64,000 bases of DNA from Isoetes taiwanensis (taxonomy: Eukaryota > Streptophyta > Lycopodiopsida > Isoetales > Isoetaceae). The notes beneath the pieces were generated by a model. The model worked only from the letters and a program-made list of their open reading frames with translations. It searched no databases and was not told where the DNA came from. A program made the translations under genes and the position numbers. The DNA lies in the NCBI GenBank assembly GCA_021234155.1, contig JAJEKV010000405.1, positions 1 to 64,000 of the forward strand, read 5' to 3'. Positions 33,762-46,000 of the stretch are shown here, in pieces (position 1 is the first letter of the stretch; each line of letters starts with the position of its first letter).

Positions 33762-36700
33762 ATTATTTTGAAAATCTGAGACTTCACAACACCTATAGTT
33801 ATACTCCTACACATTTTGAGCAGGTAAGTTACATTTTTAAGCAAAAAAATGGAAAGAGATGAAGAACTACATCACATCTTTAAAGTAAAGTATCAACGGG
33901 CACGTCAGCCATATTCAACAAAACTGGCTGTGGACTTTCTTTTTCGATAGATACAAGCTACAAAGGGATAAATTGGTCGTTTATAGTCCTCCATACTCCT
34001 CCATGTGGTCCTCCCTGCAACTTAACAAACCAGCCGATTAGAATACTATGGTGAACCTCGTTCAAGCAACAAATTCAACACCTGAATGTGTGGCGATCAT
34101 TTGCCACTGACATGGTGCTGTTGATTATGTGTACCTAAGATAGTTCTTCACTTAATGTTTGTTGCAGGTCGTTATTATGGTGTGGAAATTCATGAGCATT
34201 GTTGATGACTCCCACTATTTGATAACTGCCAAGTGATACTCGTGAGGATAAGGAACAGTTAAAGAGAAATCAAGAATAGGAAGACAAAAGATATTAAAAC
34301 ATGGTGCTCGCTTCAAAAGAAAAAATGACTTATAACACTTGAAAAACACTTTGAAAGATTCGATGATTACATTTATAATAGATGCAAGATGAAGCTGAGA
34401 GCTCATAAGGAAGACGGAAGATCCTCTAAATAGTTCAACTTGATACACTTCCAGGGTCAAGAAATAAATTAGAGCAGTTAGCATCTTCTAAAGTTAGTGA
34501 GTAGTGCTTCAATGCATGCTGATTGTCAGTACAATTGGCAGTGATAGTGGCTTGCTGCATGCACATAATTTAAAGAAAAAGTAACTGAGCAATGTAAATA
34601 GATATTGAGGAACTGCAAAACATATGTATATGGGTAGTATACTTCTTACCATAGTTCTATATTGGCAGCAACATCCATTTTTTCTACAGAGAATTATTCT
34701 AGAATGTATGGCACTTGGACATATACATTATCTATTCTCTTATGCTCTAACATGAGTTTTATTGCTCATTTCTTCAGATCCATACAACGATCATGCCATG
34801 GATCTTATCTACTTGACAACACTGTGGACAGTCTTATCCATGTCGTCTATAAGCTTGTGCATGTGATAGGCCAAAAAATATGTGGCAATAAATGTTCCCC
34901 ACTGAGCAGTTCATGATGAAATATAAACCTCTAGTGCAGAAATAGGATAAGAGAATGGGACAAATTTGACAAAAGAATTAATCAAAAGAACATATCCAGC
35001 AAGATCAAGACATATAGTTGGGGTCAAAATTCCAATACCAAGATGCTTATTTTTACACATGTGTAGACTACCGCATAACAGTCCTCAATAACTAAATATT
35101 AAGATAAACCTCATGAGAGCATTACGTTGAAAAGGATTTCTCAGAGCAAATTATAGCTAATGATGGAATGGAGCTATTTATCTGGAGCAACGGCTGCACA
35201 TAGATCTAATAAAAAGATGGAGAAAGACTGACACAGAGGCAGAAATGATGAGAAGAGAAGCTTGCATACCTCCATATACTATTCCTGCCATTAGACAGTC
35301 AAGTAATTAAAAGAGGTAAATTCAGAAGTTCGAGTAGCATGGTCGATTAGAGTATACGTTCGTAAAAAATGTGCTTCCTCATTTCTATCTAACCAACTAA
35401 TGCCCCTTGCAAGACAGGGGGAGTAAAAGACTAAATATGTCATAACAGGTTCGGGTAAACACCACTTTTTTGTGTATCCATGTACCCTAGTTTTCAGTAA
35501 ATCTGGGAGCACTTTTGAGCCCATACATCTGTCCAAGGAACAATTTCTGTGTTTGCATTGCATTCTACTTACACAGAAAAGAAAATACTATCATCTCTAT
35601 GTAGTTGTTATCATTTTTACCGGTCTTTTCACTTTTTTGAAGTAATTAGGGGCCCGTGACAACTCATGTTGCCTGTTCCCCCTACAGTTAGATTTAGGAC
35701 CTGCAAGTGAAGGATACTGTGCAAGTGGATCAAGAAACATTATTATTACTATTAAAGATAATGAGACACCTTTGTAGGAGTGCATACGACTACTAACATG
35801 TCAAAGGCAAGAGTGTTGGATGTAGAATGTTCATTTATTGCATGCGCATGCAGCACACACATAGCCAGAGAATACACACAACCATGTAGCATAAACACAA
35901 CAAAAGAACCCAGATAATACATAGATAAAGTGGATGACACAGGGAATGCCCAGCCTGTGAATCATGACTCTGAGCTAGTTGATAATGATGCAGAAATTCA
36001 TATTAAACAAAGAAGACTTAAGTTCCAAATGATTTGCAGGAAAAAACACATACTCTGACAACAGAATATAACAGAAGCATTGTCTACTCAATAAAGTTGC
36101 ATCATGGTTCAAGAAACTTAATGCACTCCAGTAAAGTGTTATCAACTACTTACCAATAATCGTCAATGCAATCGGCTTTTAATTAAACCACCTTGATATA
36201 AAAGGAATTATGAATTTCCTGCCTTCATAACCCATAAATTGGCAGGCACCATGAGATATCTGTCACCATGAATGTATATAGAGTCATGCTAAGCAAACAA
36301 ACTAAAAGAAACAATATGCAAGGTAGATAACATTGATTTACCACAATTCTCTCATCTCCATTCAGTAGAGATTAGGCTCACGTGCAGAAGTCATAGCATT
36401 TCTAGTGATCTAGAATCTGGATTAGATTTAAAAGTGCAATGAATACGAGGGCATCTTTCGTTACATCGCTACAAAGGTGTGTATTAGCATGCCCCAAATA
36501 CCATGAGAGCGATTGTGTCTCAACCAGAAGGCCTAATTCAAGACGTAAATCATATACCTGCTAGCAGATGACCTGATACTAAAGGTTTAGGAGCATTAAT
36601 AACGCGTGTTAATATTACCTCAAATTCCCTGCCATCCAGAATAAAACAATCATTTCTATTGTAGTGAGAAAAAAATAAGGATGTAACCCTCGCTATAGAC

Positions 36701-37540
36701 TGGTGCCTAACATGGCAGTACACAATTCTCCTATCTTAATGTAATAGAATTGAGTGTGGAAACTTCAAACATAAATTGACACAGGGGATTCGCTGATACT
36801 TCATATCTATAGGTACATGCTAGATAAAGCTCAAAAGCATAAGCATAACAAATAGATTGGACACACTCAATATTTACCTCAATCTTGAAATATTGATGGC
36901 AATTTTAGCCCTTCCTTTACACTTTGAAATTGCATCCTTGAAATTAATGGCTTCCTTTAAAGAGATGAACATAATGAACTATAGCTTCAAATCTGAAGAT
37001 CACGCAAGCCATGGCAGAAATCATAAATTCATTTTGCTCAATCCACCTGATGCGAAAGCCACAGAAGATTCTACACTTATAACCTACGATGCCACCTCCA
37101 TAAATCTATAATTGTAACCATGACAAATATGCAAAATACTTCTATATTTGGGTCGGAGTAGCCAGAGGAGGGCAACAAAAGAATAGCAGGGAGAAAATGT
37201 ATTGCAAACGCTTTGTTGCAATAGGAACAAATAAACCTATTTAAAATTTCAAGTACCTCAAAGTTTTGGCAAGTCACATACCTCTGCCATTGACTGAGCT
37301 CCCAGACTTGAAAACCTCCAAAACCAATTAAAAAACTGATAGACATGGGTCTTTTTGAGAAATAAATACTTGCTCAAGAGTGCTAACGAAGGTAATCAGA
37401 TCTTTTACATGCTCGATTTCCAGCAATATAAGACAAACATAATTCCACCAAGCAGCAATCATTGCAGTCCGGGGGCGAACCTTAATTCTATACAAAGCTG
37501 CCTGTTAGATGATTGAAGTGGCTGTCCGGGAGCAAGCTAT
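33762..37540. other. Long AT-rich stretch without recognisable genes
   Basis: About 3.8 kb of AT-rich sequence. Open frames on both strands are short and match nothing I know. It resembles plant intron or old intergenic DNA. No repeats of note were seen by eye. Confidence 0.4.
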
Positions 37541-37724
37541 ACTTGTTCCACCATAGACATGCCGGTTTACGGTGACCAGGGTTGCCTCTGCTACTCATCG
37601 AAACTGCTCCTCCAGATCCATTTAAGAACTTGTTCCACCATAGACATCTTGGGTTCTGCGTGACTGGGGTTGCCTCTGCTACTCATCGAAGCGCCATCAA
37701 AATCCCTCCAGATCCATTTAAGAA
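37541..37724. repeat. Tandem duplication, about 87 and 97 bp
   Basis: Units at 37541-37627 and 37628-37724 share ACTTGTTCCACCATAGACAT, GGTTGCCTCTGCTACTCATC and CCTCCAGATCCATTTAAGAA. They differ by a short insertion (GCCATCAAAA region) in the second. Confidence 0.9.
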
Positions 37725-38439
37725 ATTTTTATGCGGAAATATTAAACCCCAAATCATCTAAACTATTTTTCCAATTTTTGGAAGCACCGAAATCTTTTCC
37801 GGCCATTGAAATACCAACAATCTTAGGAAATCACCCTTAAAAAAAAAAAACAACTAGCAGAACTGCAGGGTTGGGAAGAAGGCTAGGCAGTCGGGCTTGC
37901 ATTTTCTTAGGGTTTTTTTCTCTTCTGGTATGCCTGCAAAGGCTTGGTTGCCTTTGTGTAATGTTAGGGAGATTTAAGAATTGCACGTAATGCACGTCCC
38001 TAATACTCAATCATGTCTAAATAAGCGTTTGGTAAAAAAGATTAGACTATTGTGGTCAAAAGTCCAAGTGGAAAAAGTCCAAAGTTCTATGTAAAAATCA
38101 AAAGCAAAGTTCGAGTATTGGGCATCAAACAACTACTTGAACATGCTTTAAGGTTTAATGTGTTGGAGATGTACCGTTTTTCCCTCTTATGGCTAATTGG
38201 GGTTGCAACAGGTTTTGAAACGGCTACATTAGCAGCGTCTTGTTTGGAAGTCTGCCGTCGTGATCGGTCGATAGTTGCTTCCTGTCCTTGATTTGCGAGA
38301 GCATCACGTACAGCAGCCCGGGCGTAACAAGGTGGGGGTGGGTGGCACATGCATTACGCTCGGCCATCCTGGTCGCATGCGCATGCTTGCCGGTCTTCTT
38401 GTTCGATGTTTGCTGGGTCGTGGTGCTGCATGTTGAGCG

Positions 38440-38895
38440 ACGGGGCATTCTGGACTTGAAGGTGTATAAAAGTCCTTTTCAGTGGTTAAAGCATGGGAGT
38501 GAGGTGGCGCAATCCTAGGAGACATGTAAGTTATTACGGATCCTATGGTGGAGATTGTTCAAAGATGAAGGGCTAAGATTTGTTGTGTAAGTTTAAGAGG
38601 AGGCATGTCTCCTCATTCTCTCCCTCTTCCACTCTTGGAGTTTTCTTGAAGATCTATTGTAGAGTGCATAGAGGAGGATGAACCTTCGGACTTGTGCTAT
38701 CTCTCTTCTTCCCCTCTTCTTCATCGTCTGTAATACATTCTCCTTCATCTGTGTTTTGTATTACATTGTCATGCTGGTAGAATGGGATGAAATCCATTGC
38801 ATAGACTTTGCAGTTTGCTTGCCTGAGTTTCTGATTGTGATCTTGCACACAAAAATCCATTAACATTTTTTGGGGGCATCCGAGAAAGCAACATT
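38440..38895 (+). mobile_element. LTR-like repeat, diverged copy
   Basis: The right end (TTTTTTGGGGGCATCCGAGAAAGCAACA) matches the end of the LTR-like repeat at 49.1-49.75 kb (GGGGGGCATTGTGAGAAAGCAACA). The start (GGACTTGAAGG.GTAT.AAAGTCCTT) matches 49158-49180. It is probably a solo LTR of a related family. The next bases (TTGGTATGATATCA) only loosely resemble a Met-tRNA primer site. No internal retroelement genes adjoin it in this orientation. Confidence 0.5.
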
Positions 38896-39643
38896 TCTTG
38901 GTATGATATCATGATGATAATCTTCATTATTTATGGCAACAAAGAGAGCAGATTAGTGTTCGGGGATTATTTATGGCGGGCATATGTATTTGAATAAAAG
39001 GTATGGATCCTTTTTTGCTATAAAATGAAGTATTGAAACGATTTCAAAAGAATTCAACAAATATATGGCTTTTATTACGCTTCTTCATAAATATATGGTT
39101 TTTATACGCTTCTTCATAAGTTTGGTTATGATCTTTCCATGCCACTCCCTGCTCTACTCTAAGTGCTAATCCTTGCCAATAAACAAAAAGGGAGAAACAA
39201 AGACAGAAATCTCAAATCTACTATAGCCTTTCTGCTGCCATTGTCCTTTGCTCTAAAATTGTCTGTGATGTGCCTCTGCTGCAAAACTAGAGATGAGGAA
39301 GAATGCCATTGCCGCATAGATGCTGCCACTGCTGAGCCTTTGCCAGAATTTTTGAACCACCCCTGCTCTCTTGCTGTTGCTCTGTTATTGCCAAGTAGGC
39401 TAAAATCCAGCTTAAGGCTTCTTGCTAGAAATCTATAAATTTCCTTTTCCTTGTGCTACCATTCTTTACAGATCTGTCTTTTTCTTTAATCAACGTAATA
39501 GCTCGCCTCTGGAAAATATGGAAAAGGCAGAGACTTGTGCGATACGCTATTGGAATTATAGTTTTAAACTGATATCATACAGAAGATTGGATTTTATAAG
39601 GATTTTATAAGGAACATGCTTTGCCATGAAGACATTGCCCTAA
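38896..39643. other. No recognisable gene
   Basis: AT-rich, with one plus-strand frame at 39163-39438 rich in leucine and alanine that matches no family I know. A 23-bp motif (ATATATGG(C/T)TTTTAT...CTTCTTCATAA) is duplicated at about 39061-39118. Confidence 0.35.
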
Positions 39644-39754
39644 ATTCGTCTGATCATTATATCTTGCCCAATCCTCTCATGCGTAAAAGCTTGTCTTACA
39701 TTCGTCGATCATTATATCTTGCCCAATCCTGCATGCGTAAAAGCTTGTCTTACC
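39644..39754. repeat. Tandem duplication, about 55-bp units
   Basis: ATTCGTC(TG)ATCATTATATCTTGCCCAATCC...GCGTAAAAGCTTGTCTTAC occurs twice, head to tail. Confidence 0.9.
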
Positions 39755-40859
39755 ATGTTTCAACCCACGCCTATAATCGTACTTACAATCCACGTGAAAA
39801 AATGGATATGCTTAGGAGAAGCGGCATTGATTAAGCAATAAAAAGAATCGAAGTGGGGGCATTCGGCATATGAAGAAGCCGGATTAGCGGTTAGTGGATT
39901 TGTGATAATCGGATGAAAGTCAACAACCACCGAGTCCGATACCACATCATGCACATCCCCTTCTTCCCAAATGGATAGATCCCCTTCAACCCCAACTCTT
40001 TACTATCTTTCTTGTAGCCGAGGGCTGTGGCTTCCACGAGCCAAAGCCTTACCATCTCCACTCGATGGGATGAAGAAACGAAGAACTTATCACTTGCCAA
40101 AGCCGGTTCTCCATCCCGCCATATTCAACAAACTGCACTGATCCGCCATACCCTAACGGCGTAGTGAAGGAGGAGTAGAGAAGAAGGAAAAAGCATGCTC
40201 ACTCCACAATGGGAGGGAACTCACAGCGGAGGGAACAGGGGAAGGAGATTGGGGAAAAGAAAAGAAGAGGAAGAGCAATGTAACTTTCTTCGGAGTTCAT
40301 CCGGCAGGGGCTATTCGGACGTCGGGAGGCCAACACTACACACGCCATAGGGGCGTGGGCGTGGGGTTTTGTTGTGGGGGTGAGCGGATCTGCCATGGCG
40401 AGTGGGGGAGAGAATTTCTTAGGTTTTCTAATTTTCATGGCGTAGGATTCAAATTAAGAATCGGACCGGCTCAAATTGATTTTGGGTGGCGTGGCATGAC
40501 ACGTGGCATAGCTAAATTGCAGCCTTTTGTGCGGGGGGTTAGGCAACCCCGCTAAAACATTTTGACCACAGGAAAATCCCAAATTAAAAGAGTTGATTGG
40601 CCGCTCCGATAAATTTATTGTACCTTTAAATATTTTTCACATTTGCTTTTATCTTTGTGCCCATGCATCAAGGTGTCAAAGCTTCTCATTATCATTCTTG
40701 CACAACAACTCACACTTAAGCTATCTCTAAGGTATAATTCTTATCCTGGCATAATGTTAGCTTGATCTTCGATGGGTTGTAAACCTAGAACTGGTGTATA
40801 AAAAAAAGCAAAAGATGTCCAGCACTACTTACCAGCCAGAAGTCACACCTTAAATTATC
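39755..40859. other. No recognisable gene
   Basis: Mixed-composition DNA. A short segment at 40137-40172 (ACTGATCCGCCATACCCTAACG) also occurs, slightly changed, at 56254-56275, so part of this stretch belongs to a dispersed repeat. No coding family recognised. Confidence 0.35.
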
Positions 40860-42560
40860 TGTACCTCTGTTTTTGCATCATATGCAATAATTACTCCACA
40901 TTTTCTTTCATGAAAAAAAACAATCTCCAAGCAAATAACTCAAATTCTTCGTGGTCTCACACATTGCTGGATCAAGCTTTTTTCTAATTTCTTCAGGCAC
41001 ATGAGCATAACTTAGACATCCATAGACCTTATATTAATGAAAAACTATAACTTGTCTGGTGCCTTTCTGTTAGTCCTCCTAGATGGCAATTTATTTGAAC
41101 TTCTACAATAGCTTGTAGTGCCTCTTCCCATAAGAAATTTGGCAGTCCAGAGTGCTAGCATAGATCTTACTGAGTTTAAAATAGACTTGTTCTTTCTTTG
41201 AAAAACTCCATTTTGTTGAGGAGCAGTGTGTGCCGAATTCCGAGGAACACTAGCATCCTAACTGTTGAAATCAAGAATTTCCGACCTGAAAAAGAAATTG
41301 CAGGAATTTTTCCGGTCAAAATCTATGGGTATATTTATATTTTCTCGGATGAAATCTGGATTTTCATAGGCTCCTTCTGCCTAGCTTAAATTTTACGGGA
41401 AGTATACTTTTTAGGTTTTTAGAGTTTGTCCCTGCTTTGTTGAGGAGAGCGGGAGCATGTAAGTTATCTTCGTATGCCATTTGTAAAGCAGCAATTATTG
41501 AATCTACCAGATACAAGTTCTTACCAGTTTGCCTTTCCACTTCTGCTTGATAAGCCTTGAATGCCTCGAATACATGGTCTTTGTTCTTTAGTGTGTAATA
41601 TTTGGTTTTCCTGGAATAATCATTAGTAAAAGTAATAACAATGGCCCATCCAAATCACTGCACCAGCTCATTAACTTCTTTTGCCCTTTTTCCCTTATAG
41701 GAAAAGGTAATCTAGAATGTTTGCCTTTTAGACACTCCATGCAACTTAACCTTTCTCCTTCTATTTTAATTACATTAATTTGGCTTGTCTTGACCATGTA
41801 TTTCAGATTATTTACATGTGTGTGGCCTAACCTCCCATGCTATCGTTTTAGAGTTGGTATTGTAATAGCATTGATGGCACTTAAATCATCATTTCTAAAA
41901 CCAAATAATTTACCACCTTTTTACTTTAATTCGTTGTCTTGCAACACCTTGCAGTAGTGCCTTTCAAAATGCACATGGTATCCAAGATCAAAACATTGTG
42001 TGACTGAAATCAAATTCATAATTAAGTTCGGAACACAAAGAACATTTTTAAGAATGACAGGCTGTCCATTTAGATCAAAAAGTTCTCCCATTTGAACAAA
42101 GCTTGAATATTTGCAAATATTTTTCTTGAGTTTACAAGGTGATTTAATCATGCTTCTCTTAGCTCCACTATCTAGCACATATAGATCACATTATGTAGCT
42201 TACAATCATAATCAACAGATAAGGTTTGAGAACTATTTACCTCAACATCTACATCTTGTACTTCTTTCTCTTTTTCAATCTTTTATGCTGCCATATTTAT
42301 GACTGAAAATCTTCCTCTGCCTTTTTCATAATTACTTCTTCCTCCTTTGGTGTTGTAACTTTGGCCCCTGCCAAGGTTATCTCTGTTTCCACCTTTGTAA
42401 GAGTCTTTAGGGCTAGGGCATTCATTTGTTAAGTGTCCAAACCCTTGTCAATTAAAGCATTTATTACCCTTATTTAATTTTGGGCAATTATCTTTTAGAT
42501 GACCATAAGAATCACACACAAAGCATGGACCAATTTTACCTTGCTTATTTTTCTCACTTC
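40860..42560 (-). pseudogene. Ty1/copia gag-pol remnant
   Basis: Minus-strand copia polyprotein remnant. From the right: two CCHC zinc knuckles of gag (about 42545-42425, with GHLKDNCPKLNKG and GFGHLTNECPSPK; the first cysteine of one is replaced by a stop). Next is the aspartic protease start MLDSGAKRSM (42178), followed by ILKNVLCVPNLIMNLISVTQ. Then come a GAG-pre-integrase block (SCMECLKGKHSRLPFP, about 41750-41700) and integrase pieces (DHVFEAFKAYQAEVERQTGK, 41590-41530; NSILP.../WSFSKKEQV near 41200). Reverse transcriptase and RNase H are absent. Several stops are present. The upstream end abuts the LTR-like repeat that begins near 42629. Confidence 0.85.
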
Positions 42561-42628
42561 CAGTTGAGATGTCGTTGTGTGTTTTATGTTGACTATTTTT
42601 GTGTATTATGCTTAAATTTATGAAATAA

Positions 42629-42685
42629 ATGGATAAATGGAGAACCGTATGGGTGTAATGTGGAGAAAATGTAAAAACTGTGCAA
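42629..42685 (+). mobile_element. LTR-like repeat, left piece (split by transposon)
   Basis: GGATAAATGGAGAACCGTAT...GTAAAAACTGTGCAA matches 61778-61836. The match breaks exactly where the GGGTG inverted repeat begins and resumes at 49099 beyond the inserted element. Confidence 0.85.
42682..42685. repeat. Target-site duplication GCAA, left
   Basis: GCAA directly precedes the GGGTG terminus at 42686 and recurs directly after the CACCC terminus (49099-49102). The uninterrupted paralogue at 61.8 kb has GCAA once. Confidence 0.85.
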
Positions 42686-42719
42686 GGGTGTGTTTTTTTT
42701 TTAAGGTACTCAACTTTTT
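42686..42719 (+). repeat. Left terminal inverted repeat
   Basis: Starts GGGTGTG, then ten T, AAGGTACT and CAACTTTTT. It pairs with 49066-49098 over about 27 of 34 positions with one gap. Confidence 0.85.
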
Positions 42720-43004
42720 ATGTGGGTGACGCTTGGCCGGGTCGGGTCTTTGGACCCGTCAAGTGAAATTTTTTATTCGTCATAGCACTTCACCCGCCAT
42801 TTCCTCTGGGTGCCAAATTACGTTGGTCGATCGAAGCCGAGAAATTGCCACTTCAACCAATCCGTGCGGGTTGTTGATCCGTCTTCTGCTGATGCAAGGT
42901 GATGGCGCCATGTTGACAAGCAATTTGAAAGTAAATTTGGCGGTTTGAAGTTCTTGAGTATAAATACCATGAATTTCTTTTTTGCTAGATTTCTCCAATT
43001 ACGT

Positions 43005-46000
43005 CTATGGCGGAATGGAGAGAAGCTTTCGTGCATCGTGTGCAAGAATCAAGTTAATTTTGATGTTGCAAAACTGCTATCTAGCCTCCAAGTTTTCAGT
43101 CGACCTGAAATTTTTGGCGGTTGTTCCCGAATTGTCGATGCAATTTGTCGCCAATCCCATGAAGTGCAGATTCAAGAACAGAGCCAACAAGTTTCAGGCA
43201 GAATGCAAGCGAATTTGTGCTAGATATTTACCATGGTAATTGAGGATCATGATGCATTTCATTTTCATGTATCTTTGAAATGCATATTAATCTATGAGTT
43301 TGCTTTGAACCGAAAAGAAGTTGGACAAGATGGGTTACATATGGCTACATCAATTCCTATAGATTCAAGTAATTTTGAACTTACATATTTGTTGTTGATT
43401 TCTTTCCTTATTTGTTGATGTTTGCTTTAATTCTAGAAAATGTTTACTGTCACAATCCCGAACCTTATGGAGACTTCATGAAGATTTGCAACCTTCTTAC
43501 CATGAAGGTGATTTCCAAGAGTCCAAGGGTGGCGCCAACAGTGGAACTCAAGATGTCCAAAGTGAAGAAGGTGTGCAACCTTCTTTAAGTCGATTTCAAG
43601 GAATTGGATTCCTTGAATTTACTTTGAACTTTTCTTTTTGCTAATCTTTGTTGTCTTTCTTGTTATGAAGGGTGTCACCAAGATAATACACAAGGAACCC
43701 AATGTCATGATCAACCTCATTTTCAAGGTAAGCAAGGTTTGCATGATTTAACAACTCTACAAAGGTTTCTTTGACTTTTTTCATTTGATTCATTTTTTTT
43801 CTAGCAGATTGTCATGCTTTTTTAGAAGGTATAGAGTGAGTTAAGGAGAAAAAAGAGAGAGAGCTTAAGAGGGAAAGGGAAATTGCAGCAGATGAAGAAG
43901 CATTGCTCCAAGGTGATCTAAGCACATGGAAGAAGAGAATGCTATCAAAAAGGTTGCGATGTGAAGGTGAAAAAGGTTCTTGTTAATGCAAGTTGTAGGG
44001 ATAGGAAAGAGATAATTAAGTCTCACAAGAAAGTGGCTACCGAACTTGTTGTTCAGAACTCCAAGGATGAATCAGAATGAAGAAAATTGTGGAGAATTTA
44101 AAGAACTCTTTTTGAGATCATAAGAATGAGAAGAAAACAGATATTAAGAGGGCAAGAATTGCCGCCATGGTTTATGCCGTCAATACCAATATTAACAAAT
44201 CGCTTTCCGAGAACTCTATGCCCGAGCAGAAAGATTGTCACAAATCGGCCGTAAGAAGAAGAGTAGATGCTGAACTTGGTGAGGGTCCATGGTCCATGTT
44301 CAAAAATAAGATTAGATGTGACAAACTCTCTTATGACGAGACAAAACTAGTGGTGGATTTTGGAGACACAATACAAGAGTTTCCCCCATGTAAGAAACAT
44401 GTCATCAAGATAAAAGCAACTTCCGAAAGAAGATATTGCATGCACTACACTTTCTTGAAGAGACATGTAATTTTAAAGCAATTTGTTTTCAAATTGTTAA
44501 GGTTTACGATTTTCAACTTAAGGTTGTTGATATGTTGTTCTTTGTTTCTCGCAGCAAAGTTTTCTTCCAACGATTTGAAAGGCAATATCCATACTTTCAA
44601 ATATCATTTACAAAGATTCCATGCTCTAAAGCCTCCATATGTCGGGAAGGTAAAAGATAGAGAGACTTGTCTTTGTATCTACCATTTGAGAGTTGACTTT
44701 GTGAGACAGCCATAAACAAAGTAAGATTAGATCGGGACCTCCATGGTCCAAATTGCACATGCAATTGTGATGTATGTGGTATAGGACCAATCTGCGAATG
44801 CATCTAAAGCTACATATGCTTCAACCTCTCGAGCTTTGGAGATCTTTGGTATGTCCTAAGGATGAATCAGGAAGAGTGGCATCAACATAATTGTCTGCTG
44901 CTTAAATGCAAGGCTTGTGGAAAAACAAAGTGCCAACTTGTCCAAAAGAAAGAGATTACAAGTTGAACCATCAAGTAGATTGGAAGACATTTGATAAGGT
45001 AATTCAAATTGTTATTCTTAAATGAGATATTCTTTTTTCAGCTCAAACTCTTCTTTTGAACATAACAGGGTTTATGAGGAGGACAAGGTAACATTTCTTT
45101 GAGAAGAAAAAACTTGTTAAGAAGAAAGAAAGGAGAAGACCGCAGGGAAGAACAAAGGTGGGGTCAAGAAAGGTGGGTCCCGGCAAATCTTTGAGAATTC
45201 GTGATGTAAGAAAGGTGGTCTTTGGTAAGACTGTTGATGAGAATTCAGGTTAAATAAGATCCGAAGGCTAAGAAGAAGGTATTACAAGTAACTTGAAATG
45301 TTAAATCCAAAAAGGTGGTAATCGATATATGTTTTTGCTTCTTTTGTAGGAAGCTCCCAAACCTGTCAACAAGCTTGTTGTTTACAAGACGACACCAAGA
45401 TGAGAGAGTTGTTCCAATTTGTTTGATACCTTCCTCATTCCATTCATCCCTCATAATTATGAAGCCGGATGGCAAGCAAAAAGCAGTTTAGGGAGTGTTT
45501 GGCGGCCTTTTCCAAAGGACACTATAGTTTGTTGATTGACTTTGCAAGAGAACTACACCTTCAAAATCCAACAAGAAATACAAAGCTTGCATTGGAGGAA
45601 TGACCAATGCACCATTTTGGTGCACATCACATATAGGCATGCTCCACCTTCTACGTAACGTAATAGAAAGATCATTAAGGAAACACATTTTTACATAAGT
45701 GATGATAGAGAACATGATGTACTCTTCGCTCAACATTGTTTGCAAAAACATGTAGTTTTCCTCACGACAAGGGTGTCCATTACAAGAATCATGTCATGTG
45801 GTGCGATGGATGTTCCCATCAATTTAAAGGAGCAAGGATGTTCTACTTCCTAGGCGAGGTTCTTTCAAAGCTTTGGAAAACCAATACTTTGGAATTTCTT
45901 TGCATCATATCATGGCAAAGGTAATTACTTTTATTTTAGTCTATTGGTTCTTTTTTAATTGGCATTTCTTTAAAATTTCAGAATCAATCCTTGCGGTGTG

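Noticed and set aside
38896-38915. A primer binding site after the 38.4-kb LTR-like repeat
   Set aside because: TTGGTATGATATCA only loosely resembles the Met-tRNA site and lies several bases from the LTR end.
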